DNA of 32,864 nucleotides from a virus. Below are positions 1-7,001 of the stretch, piece after piece. The stretch spans positions 1 to 32,864 of IMG/VR virus record IMGVR_UViG_3300033149_004484. One strand, written 5' to 3'. Position numbers and translations under genes: made by a program. Positions within the stretch are counted from its first letter, which is position 1. Every line of letters begins with the position of its first letter. A model generated the notes under the pieces. It was given only the letters and a program-made list of their open reading frames with translations. It searched no databases and was not told the DNA's origin.

Positions 1-150
1 GTCGAGATAGCACATCCGCCTATCGCAGGGCCACGGCCCATCGACAAAGACGTATCTATCTACAAGCTTCCCTACAGACCTGACACTCTTCTTTAGGAGT
101 CTAGGATCGGGCTTATAGACGACGTAGCATCCGACTATCACCCGATCCAT
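1..150 (-). CDS. Possible glycosyltransferase, N-terminal part (runs off the window)
   Basis: Fifty codons are visible before the window ends. The start is ATG at 150, or GTG at 141, which sits at a better distance from the GGAGG just upstream. The N-terminus reads VIVGCYVVYKPDPRLLKKSV and then VDRYVFVDGPW. That is a hydrophobic beta strand, a helix, and a second strand ending in Asp, as in the nucleotide-binding half of GT-A glycosyltransferases. The window has two other GT-A genes in the head module, which makes this reading plausible. No catalytic DxD is visible yet, so the family call is tentative. It follows the virion protein gene by about 20 bases and is probably in the same operon. 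Confidence 0.5.
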   Translation of the reverse strand, partial: MDRVIVGCYVVYKPDPRLLKKSVRSVGKLVDRYVFVDGPWPCDRRMCYLD

Positions 151-169
151 CCTCCATAAAAACCTACGT

Positions 170-718
170 CTAGAATCCTGATACAGTCCACGTTACCTGT
201 AGCTGGTCACCGCTTATCAGGCTCGCATCGTTCGTAAAGTTCGCAACCCAGACCATCGTCCCGCCGCTAGAGGCCGTGAACAACGCTGACTTGTGAACCG
301 TGAACGAAGCACTAGCCGTAAAGGTGTGCGAGACCGTGAACGAGTTGGCTCCAGTAGTATGGTTATACGACCCCTGCGCCCTTGCCAGGCCGCCGGTCGT
401 GATCTCTTCCTCCAGCGTCGAGCTAGTCTCGGTCTCGTCGGTCGTCCCTTCGGACAGCGCTATATAGTTAGCACCATTCGATCCTGGACTCGTCGATCCG
501 AGCTGCTCGGCGATAAAGTCTTGACCGTCATCGGTCGAGAGATTACACACCTTTATCGGTGGCTCCCAGTCGCCATAGATCGGGTTCCCCTCGGAATCTT
601 CTCCGATCTTTCGGCGGACGCGAACCTCAACATTGCCTTCTAGAGGCATGTTTTCATAGGTTCCGCCCAAGTTGTGGTCTTTCCCTCCAAACAGCTTTGA
701 AAATATGTTCAAAGACAT
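170..718 (-). CDS. Virion-associated protein, tail or fibre-like
   Basis: This 182-residue protein starts at ATG 718 behind a strong AGGAGGTG site. Its middle (about residues 64-115) has the pattern DDGQDFIAEQLG, NYIALSEGT, STLEEEI, GLARAQGSY, followed by NSFTVSHTFT and GDQLQVTWTVSGF. From memory this arrangement is common in small structural proteins of tailed viruses, near tail or fibre genes; I cannot name the exact component. The C-terminal half is rich in Ser/Thr and predicted beta strands. It lies downstream of the capsid gene among other short beta-rich proteins, consistent with a virion part. Confidence 0.6.
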   Translation of the reverse strand: MSLNIFSKLFGGKDHNLGGTYENMPLEGNVEVRVRRKIGEDSEGNPIYGDWEPPIKVCNLSTDDGQDFIAEQLGSTSPGSNGANYIALSEGTTDETETSSTLEEEITTGGLARAQGSYNHTTGANSFTVSHTFTASASFTVHKSALFTASSGGTMVWVANFTNDASLISGDQLQVTWTVSGF

Positions 719-731
719 TCACCTCCTAATC

Positions 732-1103
732 TTAACAGCTTTCGCTTTCATAGCCAAACATCGTGATGTAGGCATCGTTCGTCCCAGAGTCGCTTGTAAA
801 TATAGCCTTGATTTCCTCGTCAGCGTTGAACTGGACGGCGGTAGCCATACCAACCGGAACTGCCCATCTATCGTTGAACTCGAGACGGATAAACGTCGTC
901 GAGCCCCTCTTTATCTCGAGCGATCCAGGGCCTGCAGCAGAGATCATCATCGAGACGAGATTGATCTTGTGTCCAGAGGCAGGCGTCCAGACCGTCACTT
1001 CTGACCCGTGTGGAAGCGGAGCGTAGTGCGGAGAACTCGGGTGAAACGATACAGTCGAATGCATATTCTGACAGTTCGACTGCACCACTTCTACCATCCG
1101 CAT
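732..1103 (-). CDS. Small beta-rich putative virion protein
   Basis: This protein has 123 residues and starts at ATG 1103 with GGTG six bases upstream. It has no signal peptide or membrane segment. The body alternates short hydrophobic strands with polar turns (KINLVSMMISAAGPGSLEIK, then TAVQFNADEEIKAIF and AYITMFGYE), suggesting a beta sandwich. The next gene upstream has a similar plan (a polar N-terminus, a central strand-rich region, and a last strand ending in a Gly-containing motif), so the two may be distant relatives. Position between capsid and tail-like genes points to a virion role, but the specific function is not recognised. Confidence 0.6.
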   Translation of the reverse strand: MRMVEVVQSNCQNMHSTVSFHPSSPHYAPLPHGSEVTVWTPASGHKINLVSMMISAAGPGSLEIKRGSTTFIRLEFNDRWAVPVGMATAVQFNADEEIKAIFTSDSGTNDAYITMFGYESESC

Positions 1104-1118
1104 TCACAACACCACGCA

Positions 1119-1472
1119 TCAGGGAGTTATTATCCCTGTTATCGCCGCCTCCAACGCATCGCTGTTCGTCGTTCCGACAAACCTGATGACCAGCGATTCT
1201 CCTGGATCTAGTATTACCCTCGCGCTTCCAAGCAGCTCATAATAGACCCCAGCCGAAGGAGAGGTCGTCTCGCTGATCGGGTAATACGTCGAACCCACCT
1301 TCTTATAAACCCTGATCGACGTAAACCCGTTGTTCTGATCCTTAGCCGTCGCCGTGTAGATGTGCCATTGCTGCCCTGGAGAGGTCGGAGCCGTAAACGT
1401 AATATCTACGTCGGCAGATCCGTTGCCCGTTCCCGTGTCTCTTTGACTTAGTGGGACTTCCCTTCCTTGCAT
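1119..1472 (-). CDS. Small beta-rich putative virion protein
   Basis: The likely start is ATG 1472, preceded by GGTGG at a four-base gap, giving 117 residues. An in-frame TTG at 1496 would add eight residues but lacks a good ribosome site. The sequence is rich in Thr, Ser, Gly and Val, with strands such as ADVDITFTAP, QWHIYTATAKD, SARVILDPGESLVIRFVGTT and AITGIITP. The statement ILDPGESLVIRF followed by a closing strand is typical of beta-sandwich virion proteins in general. It has no recognised family. It is part of the run of short structural genes downstream of the capsid gene. Confidence 0.6.
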   Translation of the reverse strand: MQGREVPLSQRDTGTGNGSADVDITFTAPTSPGQQWHIYTATAKDQNNGFTSIRVYKKVGSTYYPISETTSPSAGVYYELLGSARVILDPGESLVIRFVGTTNSDALEAAITGIITP

Positions 1473-1539
1473 CTGACCACCCAATATATGGGCCAAGATC
1501 AGCGCTCTTCACGCATCATCTCTCGGCCTGTGGGTATCG

Positions 1540-1851
1540 CTAATAGCCGAACACCACCAGCCTGACACCGGTCACGCTGGACAGGTCGGCTCCATTCGTC
1601 ACCTCGGTGAGTGCGCCGTCGCTGCCCTGGTCGTAGTTCCCGTAATACGCTTTGAGCTTCTCGTTGTCGTAGTCATACTCGAAGACGTAGCCACCCTTGG
1701 GCTCCGCGAACACGGCATAGACCCCGACGAATCCCATCGTGGAGGGAGCCAGGGACTCTCCGCCCGTCGGATAGGAGTCATCGAAGTCAACCTTGACAAT
1801 CCTAACCTTGTATCCGTAGGTTCCATAGTTGACATCAACAGTCAGCGCCAA
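1540..1851 (-). CDS. Small structural protein next to the capsid gene
   Basis: The start is TTG 1851, five bases after GGAGGTG; no ATG fits. The 103-residue product has the layout MALTV..., FDDSYPTGGESL near residues 23-34, GYVFEYDYDNEKLKAYYG near 54-71, then TEVTNGADLSSVTGVRLVVFGY. From memory, many tailed viruses of bacteria and archaea carry a protein with this same order (FD.SYPTGGE, GYVFEYDY..GKLKA, DLS....) immediately after the capsid gene. A head-decoration or head-completion role is inferred from that position. It is separated from the capsid gene by 31 bases. Confidence 0.7.
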   Translation of the reverse strand: MALTVDVNYGTYGYKVRIVKVDFDDSYPTGGESLAPSTMGFVGVYAVFAEPKGGYVFEYDYDNEKLKAYYGNYDQGSDGALTEVTNGADLSSVTGVRLVVFGY

Positions 1852-1882
1852 TCAAACACCTCCAAATGTTGGATCAGCGCCC

Positions 1883-3067
1883 CTATTCGAGGTCGCGGAT
1901 CTTGCCCTGGGTCTTGAAGTTGGTGCAGTAGAGCTGTTCTACAGTCAGATAGGCATACTTGTTCTTGAGCTCGTCCAGCAGAATCTTGTCGCTCGTCTTG
2001 AGGTAGAGCGTCGGAGCAACTACGCGGATCTCCATCGCAGACCTGTCGATGAAGTATATCCTGCTGATCCCGTCGCTCGGAACGTTCTTATCCACGAAGA
2101 TCGGGATGTCCTCGTAGCTCCTCACGCGGAGATCGACGTTGGCACCACTCGCGGACTGCACCCCGTTAATCGTTAGCGCAGCCTCGAAGGTAGGCATATC
2201 GATCTTCCATTGAGGCCCGACAAGCTGCTTGATCCTGGTGAGCGTGTCTCTCCCAGTCAGCATGACCAGGTTCTTACGCTTCGCACCGTTGTCCTCGAGT
2301 TCTTGAAGAACGCTGTCGATGAGTCCAAGCGTCAGAGCTCTATCGGTTCCGCTGTTATGGCTAACCACACACTCGCCTATACCGGCAGAGTCACGGTCAA
2401 CCGCTCCGTTATACACGTCATACCAGCCAGTATAGCTGCCTCCAAACGCGTCCTCCTCGGAGTCGTTCGAGATCATCCTGTCGAGAGACTCGATGTCTGA
2501 CCCCTTCGCGTTGGTCGTGTTGGCGGTCGCGCTGCTAGCCTCGCCCTCGGCATCGACAAGCAGGGTCTCGTTCAAGAGCTGTCCGTGGAACTCTGCCCAC
2601 TTAGCTCTCTTGAAAGCCTCCAGGTTGCCAATGCCATCGTCGTGCGCAGCCTGGAACAGTAGCTGATCGGTGATCTCCCAGGTGGACATCATCCAGGCCG
2701 GCTCCGAGTAAACCTCGGTAACGTCAACCCTACCAGTGTCGGGGAGAGCACCGCCCTCAGACACGCCTGAACCCTTGTTCGAAGGCGTGCCGTTCAAAAT
2801 CCTGAGGCCACGGGTCTTAGGCCACGCAACCTTTGGAAGAATGGCGTGCGCGTTTTGCTCTCTGTTAACCTGGTCATAGACCATCGCACCGAACATCACG
2901 TTGTCATAGCCCGTGATGTTGCTGGTGTCGTAAGCCTCGTCTGCCTTCTCCAACTTTCTAAGCTGCTCCACCGGCCCAGGTATAAGCCTGGCCAGATAGT
3001 CGCAGAGCCCCGAGTCCTTCGCTGCTGAGACGTATAGAGACCAGATGTCGTCTATCAGATCGCCCAT
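1883..3067 (-). CDS. Major capsid protein, HK97-like
   Basis: The product has 394 residues. ATG 3067 follows GAGGTG by seven bases and directly abuts the protease/scaffold gene. Segments fit an HK97-fold capsid protein: an N-terminal helical stretch (residues 1-45), a strand-rich middle (WMMSTWEITDQLLFQAAHDD and on), a glycine- and asparagine-rich loop near 200-240, and a C-terminal half with VLQELEDNGAKRKNLVMLTG, QWKIDMPTF, SYEDIPIFVDKNVP and RIYFIDRSAMEIRV. The IPIFVD followed by IYFID pattern is a familiar C-terminal signature of phage capsids. Location after terminase, portal, Mu F-like protein and protease supports the call. Cleavage by the upstream protease is plausible but not provable here. 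Confidence 0.85.
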   Translation of the reverse strand: MGDLIDDIWSLYVSAAKDSGLCDYLARLIPGPVEQLRKLEKADEAYDTSNITGYDNVMFGAMVYDQVNREQNAHAILPKVAWPKTRGLRILNGTPSNKGSGVSEGGALPDTGRVDVTEVYSEPAWMMSTWEITDQLLFQAAHDDGIGNLEAFKRAKWAEFHGQLLNETLLVDAEGEASSATANTTNAKGSDIESLDRMISNDSEEDAFGGSYTGWYDVYNGAVDRDSAGIGECVVSHNSGTDRALTLGLIDSVLQELEDNGAKRKNLVMLTGRDTLTRIKQLVGPQWKIDMPTFEAALTINGVQSASGANVDLRVRSYEDIPIFVDKNVPSDGISRIYFIDRSAMEIRVVAPTLYLKTSDKILLDELKNKYAYLTVEQLYCTNFKTQGKIRDLE

Positions 3068-4567
3068 TCAATACACCTCTTCTCCTCTAATTATACGGTC
3101 AGCCTTCTCCAGGCCTCCCGTTCCTTCGCGAGCCATCTTGAGAATCTCCTTGACGGTGAGCTTGCTCCTCTTCTGCTCGACTCCCGAAGGCTCCTCTTCC
3201 TTGGCCGCCGGCTTAGGCGTATCCGCCTTCTCCAGCTTCTTCTCGAGTGCCTCGGTCACGGCAGATACAAGCTTCTCGACAAGCTCTCCACCGATCTCTG
3301 GCTTGGCTTCGGGCTCAGGCTTCGCCTCCTGCTTCTCGACCTTCTCCTCATCGGTCTTGGCAGGCTCGTCCTCCTTCTTAGCCTTCGACTTCAAGCCAGC
3401 AACCTCTTGCTTGAGCGAGTTAACATCTGCGATAACAGACTCAAGCTTAGAGTTGACCTCTTTTATCATAGCCTCGATCGGCTTCTTCGGAGGCTTCTCC
3501 TGGCTCTCCTCCCCAGGCTTCGGCTTCTTCTCTTCCTCTGCCTGCGGAGGCTGCTTCTCAATCTTCTCCTCTTTGTTCTCCTCTTCGGTCATAGGCTTGT
3601 CCTCCTTCTTCGAAGGAATCTTGCCAGTCTTGCGCCCGATATAGGCACATAGGGCTCTTGCCCTTTCCTCGGTCGGCACTCCGCCGCCGCCCTGACTCTT
3701 AGGCGCCATAGCCCAGTTGACGCATCCCTCGAATCCGCCTTTGAAAGACCCGTCTGGATTAGTCCAGCGATCCCTCTTGGCCTTCTCGATTACTTCGTCT
3801 AGGGCTTCAAGCACCTCTGGAATATCGCTGACTTCTATATTCTCGGCTTTCATCTTCTTGATCACCTCGAACTTCGCCATCGGGTTCATCCCCTCTTCGC
3901 ACACCGTGACGGCGGAGAGGTCAACCTTCGTGATCTCGGTGTAGGGGACGCCTTTCTCATCGACGCGACGCTTCTCCTCGAGCGCCTCGCCAGAGATAGA
4001 GAAAGACCTGATCTTGCCCTCTACGATCTGCTTCCTGACTTCCTGTGCTATCCTGGTATCGTCGTAAATCTTTGCAACAACGTATAGCTTTCTAGGCGGC
4101 TCTTTCGAGACGTGCGTCCTGTAGACCTTGCCGTCGTCAGACTTATACTCGCGTAGAATCTCGCCGACGAGCGTGTCGCTGTGCTTGACAGAGACCCTGC
4201 CGCGCTTGATAAGCTGGTCGAGAGCCTTCTCGACGGCATCCATATTGATCAGGTCGCGCTCCTTATCGATGATCTCGACGCTGGCAGGCCCATAGATGAT
4301 AAAGTCCTTAGCCTTTGAGAGGATTCGGACAACCCTGTTCTCGGCCTGCTTGGCGATATAGGTAGCATACCAGTCTTGAAGCTCTCCAGCCGTGTCTGGG
4401 TCTAGCTTCAAAACCACCCCGTTGGCGGTCTGGAATGCACAGGCCTCTCTATCGGGAGCATTTTTACAGCGGTCGCTGTTATACGCGCTGTTCCAGACGG
4501 CTACCCATTGCGCTTTCTTCCCAGCGGGAAGGTAGTCAGGAGCATCTTCAGGTCGTTCATAGGGCAA
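3068..4567 (-). CDS. Prohead protease (XkdF-like) fused to a scaffold
   Basis: This 499-residue protein starts at TTG 4567. A small stem-loop (4573-4586) carrying GGTGATC lies just upstream. Domains in order: residues 1-50 resemble ChaB-like N-terminal regions (WNSAYN, Cys pair). Residues about 80-240 resemble the XkdF-type serine protease, with His129 in VKHSD, the RSFSISGEA segment (Ser188/Ser190), then AVTVCEEGMNPMAKF. Residues 265-320 form a Gly/Cys-rich module (WTNPDGSFKGGFEGC, RALCAYIGRKTG). The remainder is a highly charged Lys/Glu/Pro tail with a coiled coil near 370-400, typical of scaffolds. Protease and scaffold on one chain, directly before the capsid gene, is a known tailed-virus solution. 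Confidence 0.75.
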   Translation of the reverse strand: MPYERPEDAPDYLPAGKKAQWVAVWNSAYNSDRCKNAPDREACAFQTANGVVLKLDPDTAGELQDWYATYIAKQAENRVVRILSKAKDFIIYGPASVEIIDKERDLINMDAVEKALDQLIKRGRVSVKHSDTLVGEILREYKSDDGKVYRTHVSKEPPRKLYVVAKIYDDTRIAQEVRKQIVEGKIRSFSISGEALEEKRRVDEKGVPYTEITKVDLSAVTVCEEGMNPMAKFEVIKKMKAENIEVSDIPEVLEALDEVIEKAKRDRWTNPDGSFKGGFEGCVNWAMAPKSQGGGGVPTEERARALCAYIGRKTGKIPSKKEDKPMTEEENKEEKIEKQPPQAEEEKKPKPGEESQEKPPKKPIEAMIKEVNSKLESVIADVNSLKQEVAGLKSKAKKEDEPAKTDEEKVEKQEAKPEPEAKPEIGGELVEKLVSAVTEALEKKLEKADTPKPAAKEEEPSGVEQKRSKLTVKEILKMAREGTGGLEKADRIIRGEEVY

Positions 4568-4572
4568 GTGAT

Positions 4573-4586
4573 GATCACCGATGATC
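4573..4586 (-). promoter_or_regulatory. Stem-loop just upstream of the protease TTG start
   Basis: The minus strand reads GATCA TCGG TGATC, a perfect five-base-pair stem with a four-base loop. It ends six bases before the TTG start, and its GGTGATC is the only candidate ribosome site, so folding could limit access to the start. The stem is short, so this is only a suggestion. Confidence 0.3.
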
Positions 4587-4644
4587 GTGAATAGGGGGCA
4601 TCGGCCTGGTCTAGCGGATACCCCAATTCTAAATGTAGCCGCAT

Positions 4645-4660
4645 CCTTATAAACCTTTCG
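4645..4660 (-). promoter_or_regulatory. Archaeal promoter, GAAAGGTTTATAAG class
   Basis: The minus strand reads CGAAAGGTTTATAAGG, a BRE (CGAAAGG) joined to a consensus TATA box (TTTATAAG). Transcription should start about 26 bases downstream, near 4624, and serve the protease/scaffold, capsid and small virion genes. The same 13-base core GAAAGGTTTATAA recurs before the portal and epimerase genes. Confidence 0.75.
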
Positions 4661-4693
4661 CTTTGGAGGGCCCTCTTGGGTATATGCTCCCTA

Positions 4694-4733
4694 GCTTATA
4701 TATTTTATATAACTTATTTTATTTATATAAGTC
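4694..4733. repeat. AT-rich imperfect palindrome, copy 1
   Basis: The plus strand begins gcttatatattttatataa and ends tatataagtc, with CTTATATA at one end and TATATAAG at the other. The first 19 bases are identical to those at 30336-30354, and the last ten also match. Such a block could be an unwinding element, an operator or a strong TATA region. No gene starts at the right distance from it. Confidence 0.55.
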
Positions 4734-4853
4734 TAAAAGGATAGGTCTAGGCACATCCAGCCGACCTCGACCCTGATCCTGACATAGGTTTTGGCACCCC
4801 TAAAAATCCCGACGCCGAGATAGAGATGCCCGTGCCACAATTGAAACAGCAGC

Positions 4854-5447
4854 TCACCCAGCAAGCCTGCTCTTCGCAAGAGCCCCAATCGGAGACCTCA
4901 CATCGAAATAGTGCCTAGCATAAATCCTAGAATCGTCAAACACCAGTCGCCTGCCCCTCGAAAAAGCATAGCTACAGATCAGCTTCTCCTCGTTAGACCT
5001 CTTCTCCGAGAGCCCTGGAACAGACAGCACGAAAAACCTATCGAGAATCGAGCAGAGAAACGGAGCTCCCCACGGCTGCCTCCTATTAGGATGCGTCTCC
5101 CTCCAGCAGCATCCACAGACGTGCATCACTCTTCCAACAACGGCAAACACATCACCAACAGCAAGCTCGCGCAGAGGCTGGACATCCTCAACAATCTCCA
5201 CGTCTCCAGGCGAGAAGAAAACCCATCTCCCGTCAGCCTTCTCCAAGCCAGAGCGCATCGTCCTCCCGATATGCCTATTCTCCTCTTCAAACACCTCTAC
5301 GCCAAGCCTCTCCGCAATCTCGACAGTCCTATCCGTGCAGGCATCAGCAATCAGCACGATCCTCTCCGGCCTGACAAATCTCCAGATAGACGACACAGCC
5401 CTCTCGATGTATCTCCCCTCGTTGTGCGCAATCATCACCGCGTCCAA
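4854..5447 (-). CDS. Glycosyltransferase family 2 (GT-A fold)
   Basis: The product has 197 residues. TTG 5447 is chosen because it starts one base after the stop of the upstream gene, behind GAGAGGG; GTG at 5438 or ATG at 5435 are alternatives. The N-terminus (LDAVMIAHNEGRYIERAVSS) is a textbook GT2 start: a strand, then HNEG, then a helix. Next come IVLIADACTDRTVEIAERLG, the nucleotide-sugar loop, and VFFSPGDVEIVED, where GDVE stands in for the usual DxD and could coordinate metal. It should transfer a sugar from a nucleotide-sugar donor to an unknown acceptor. The cysteine-rich MHVCGCCWRETHP near residue 130 is unusual. It is paired with another GT2 gene immediately upstream. Confidence 0.75.
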   Translation of the reverse strand: MDAVMIAHNEGRYIERAVSSIWRFVRPERIVLIADACTDRTVEIAERLGVEVFEEENRHIGRTMRSGLEKADGRWVFFSPGDVEIVEDVQPLRELAVGDVFAVVGRVMHVCGCCWRETHPNRRQPWGAPFLCSILDRFFVLSVPGLSEKRSNEEKLICSYAFSRGRRLVFDDSRIYARHYFDVRSPIGALAKSRLAG

Positions 5448-5448
5448 G

Positions 5449-6189
5449 CTATCCCTCTCTGTCGAGAGACTCGAGATACTCGGCGTAATACTTGTAGGCA
5501 TCGACCATCGGCAAGACCTCGGCAATCGTCTTGACCTCTACGTTGGCAGCTATAAGCTCTCCAGGATCGCGGTGCAGAATCCCCAGAATAGCCTTCCGCT
5601 TCTTCTCAGGCAAATCCCTACAGGCATAGAGATACTTCGACTCGTAGTGCGAGCCATACACATACCTCTCGTCCTGCCTAGCCGTATAGCCATACTCGTG
5701 CAGCGAAGCACAGAAGTCTCCATCCTCACCCCTATCAAGAGGCCTAAACCCGCCAACCTTCCTCGCAATCTCCGTGTCGATAAACGTGCAGCCAAAGCCT
5801 ATGAATCCACGCTCCTCCGTGCCGTGCTGCCTCGAAAACCTGTTGCGCCAGAGCTGCCTCACCCTGCCCCTCACAGCGCCAATCTTCGGATCGCTAAACA
5901 GGTCGAGCATCGGGAAAGGGTCACGGCACAGCACCACGTCTGCATCAACATATAGCAGATATGGCTTGTCACACCTGTCCAGCGCGATCTGCCTCGAAAC
6001 CCCGATCGAATGCTTGCCGCTCGAGACAAACACATCGGCCAGCTCCCTGGCAACCTCTGCCGTGCCGTCCGTGGACTCGTCGTCGATCACGATCAGCCTG
6101 GCCTCTGGACAATACTCGCGGATAGACTCCAAGCACCTCCTAATCGTAAACTTCTCGTTGAAACAGACAACAGCCACGTCGTAATCCAA
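5449..6189 (-). CDS. Glycosyltransferase family 2 (GT-A fold)
   Basis: This 246-residue protein starts at TTG 6189, two bases after the Mu F-like gene's stop, behind GAGGG. It has the GT2 plan: DVAVVCFNEKFTIRRCLESI at the N-terminus, VIDDESTDGTAEVAREL near residues 34-50, YLLYVDADVVL (the DxD for Mg/Mn and nucleotide-sugar) near 77-87, and GGFRPLDRGEDGDFCASL near 140-157, the usual ED acceptor/base motif. The intact motifs suggest an active enzyme. Its location between head genes, with a second GT2 immediately downstream, suggests that the two act together on virion proteins or on a host glycan; the acceptor cannot be deduced. Confidence 0.85.
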   Translation of the reverse strand: MDYDVAVVCFNEKFTIRRCLESIREYCPEARLIVIDDESTDGTAEVARELADVFVSSGKHSIGVSRQIALDRCDKPYLLYVDADVVLCRDPFPMLDLFSDPKIGAVRGRVRQLWRNRFSRQHGTEERGFIGFGCTFIDTEIARKVGGFRPLDRGEDGDFCASLHEYGYTARQDERYVYGSHYESKYLYACRDLPEKKRKAILGILHRDPGELIAANVEVKTIAEVLPMVDAYKYYAEYLESLDREG

Positions 6190-6191
6190 CT

Positions 6192-7001
6192 CTAGACCCT
6201 CTTCTTGACAGGTGTAAACGTGTGCCTACAATTCGGATGCGGCATACGCCAGTCACCCTCGAAGCCCTCCTCGAGAGAGACCTTCATAACCAGCTCTTTC
6301 AACTCGTCGAGAGGAAGACCCGCGCCCTGCTCCCGCTTAATCCTCGAACAGCACCTGGAAGTCTTCGAGTCCTGCGGCCCGACCCAGCGATACAAGATTT
6401 TCCTCTCCCCTGGGATGCCTTTCCTGCGGAGCGCCTCGTTCATCTCGTCTTCAAACTTCTTGAACTGCCTCTCACGCGCAGCGTTAGCAACCCTCATAGC
6501 CTCGCTCCTCGCAATAGTCCTGATCCTAGCGTTGATCGGGCTCATAGACTTCTCAAAAGCCTCTGCCAGAGCCTTATGGTCTGGGTAAACAGCCGGATTG
6601 TTCGCAAGACTATAAGCAGCCCTGTCAATCTCGGAATCGAGGTCTTCGAGGCTTCTCAACAGCCTACTATTCCTAAGCAAGCTGCGAAAGTGCTCCATAT
6701 CTCCTCTGTCGAGTCTTCGATGACGCTTCTGCCAGCTCTTAGGCATCTTCTTCATAGCGATGTGCGCATTCCTCGTATAGACGGGTTTCAGCCTCTTCTC
6801 GAGAATACTCCTGACATTCGTCTTGGTGTTGTTCGCAATCTCGACAAGCAATGCGCGGCGATCATCCTGGGAGAGGTATCGAAGCTTCCTCGTCTCGCCG
6901 AGCTGGGAGAAGAACACGCGGGACAGCCAGTCCGACAAGAGCCTGCCCTGGACGAACGGCACGGGCAGAGCCTTGGCGAGCCCTGCATCACCGAGCGACA
7001 C
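6192..7001 (-). CDS. Mu F-like (SPP1 gp7-like) head morphogenesis protein
   Basis: The product has 269 residues, from GTG 7001, overlapping the end of the portal gene by 14 bases. The last third carries the Mu F signature: RTIARSEAMRVANAARERQF near residues 160-180, YRWVGPQDSKTSRCCSRI, and DWRMPHPNCRHTFTPV close to the C-terminus. These minor head proteins are few per virion, bind the portal, and help genome ejection or head assembly in SPP1 and Mu. The N-terminal two thirds are helical and basic. Gene order portal then Mu F then protease then capsid matches many tailed viruses, except that two glycosyltransferase genes are inserted after it here. Confidence 0.85.
   Translation of the reverse strand: MSLGDAGLAKALPVPFVQGRLLSDWLSRVFFSQLGETRKLRYLSQDDRRALLVEIANNTKTNVRSILEKRLKPVYTRNAHIAMKKMPKSWQKRHRRLDRGDMEHFRSLLRNSRLLRSLEDLDSEIDRAAYSLANNPAVYPDHKALAEAFEKSMSPINARIRTIARSEAMRVANAARERQFKKFEDEMNEALRRKGIPGERKILYRWVGPQDSKTSRCCSRIKREQGAGLPLDELKELVMKVSLEEGFEGDWRMPHPNCRHTFTPVKKRV

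Larger units (their letters stand above)
4568..4853 (-). other. Intergenic region with late-type promoter and AT-rich element
   Basis: No gene is seen in these 286 bases. From right to left they hold a short T-run on the minus strand near 4801-4806 that could weakly end transcription after the glycosyltransferase, an AT-rich element at 4694-4733, a BRE/TATA promoter at 4645-4660 and a leader of about 57 bases for the protease gene. It is the only sizeable gap inside the head module. Confidence 0.6.

Noticed and set aside
4596-4646. tRNA-like sequence (ggcctggtctagcgga) on the plus strand in the gap before the protease gene.
   Set aside because: It resembles a tRNA D-arm, but no anticodon stem or T-arm follows, and it lies in the leader of a minus-strand gene. 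A tRNA remnant or attachment site cannot be excluded but is not supported.
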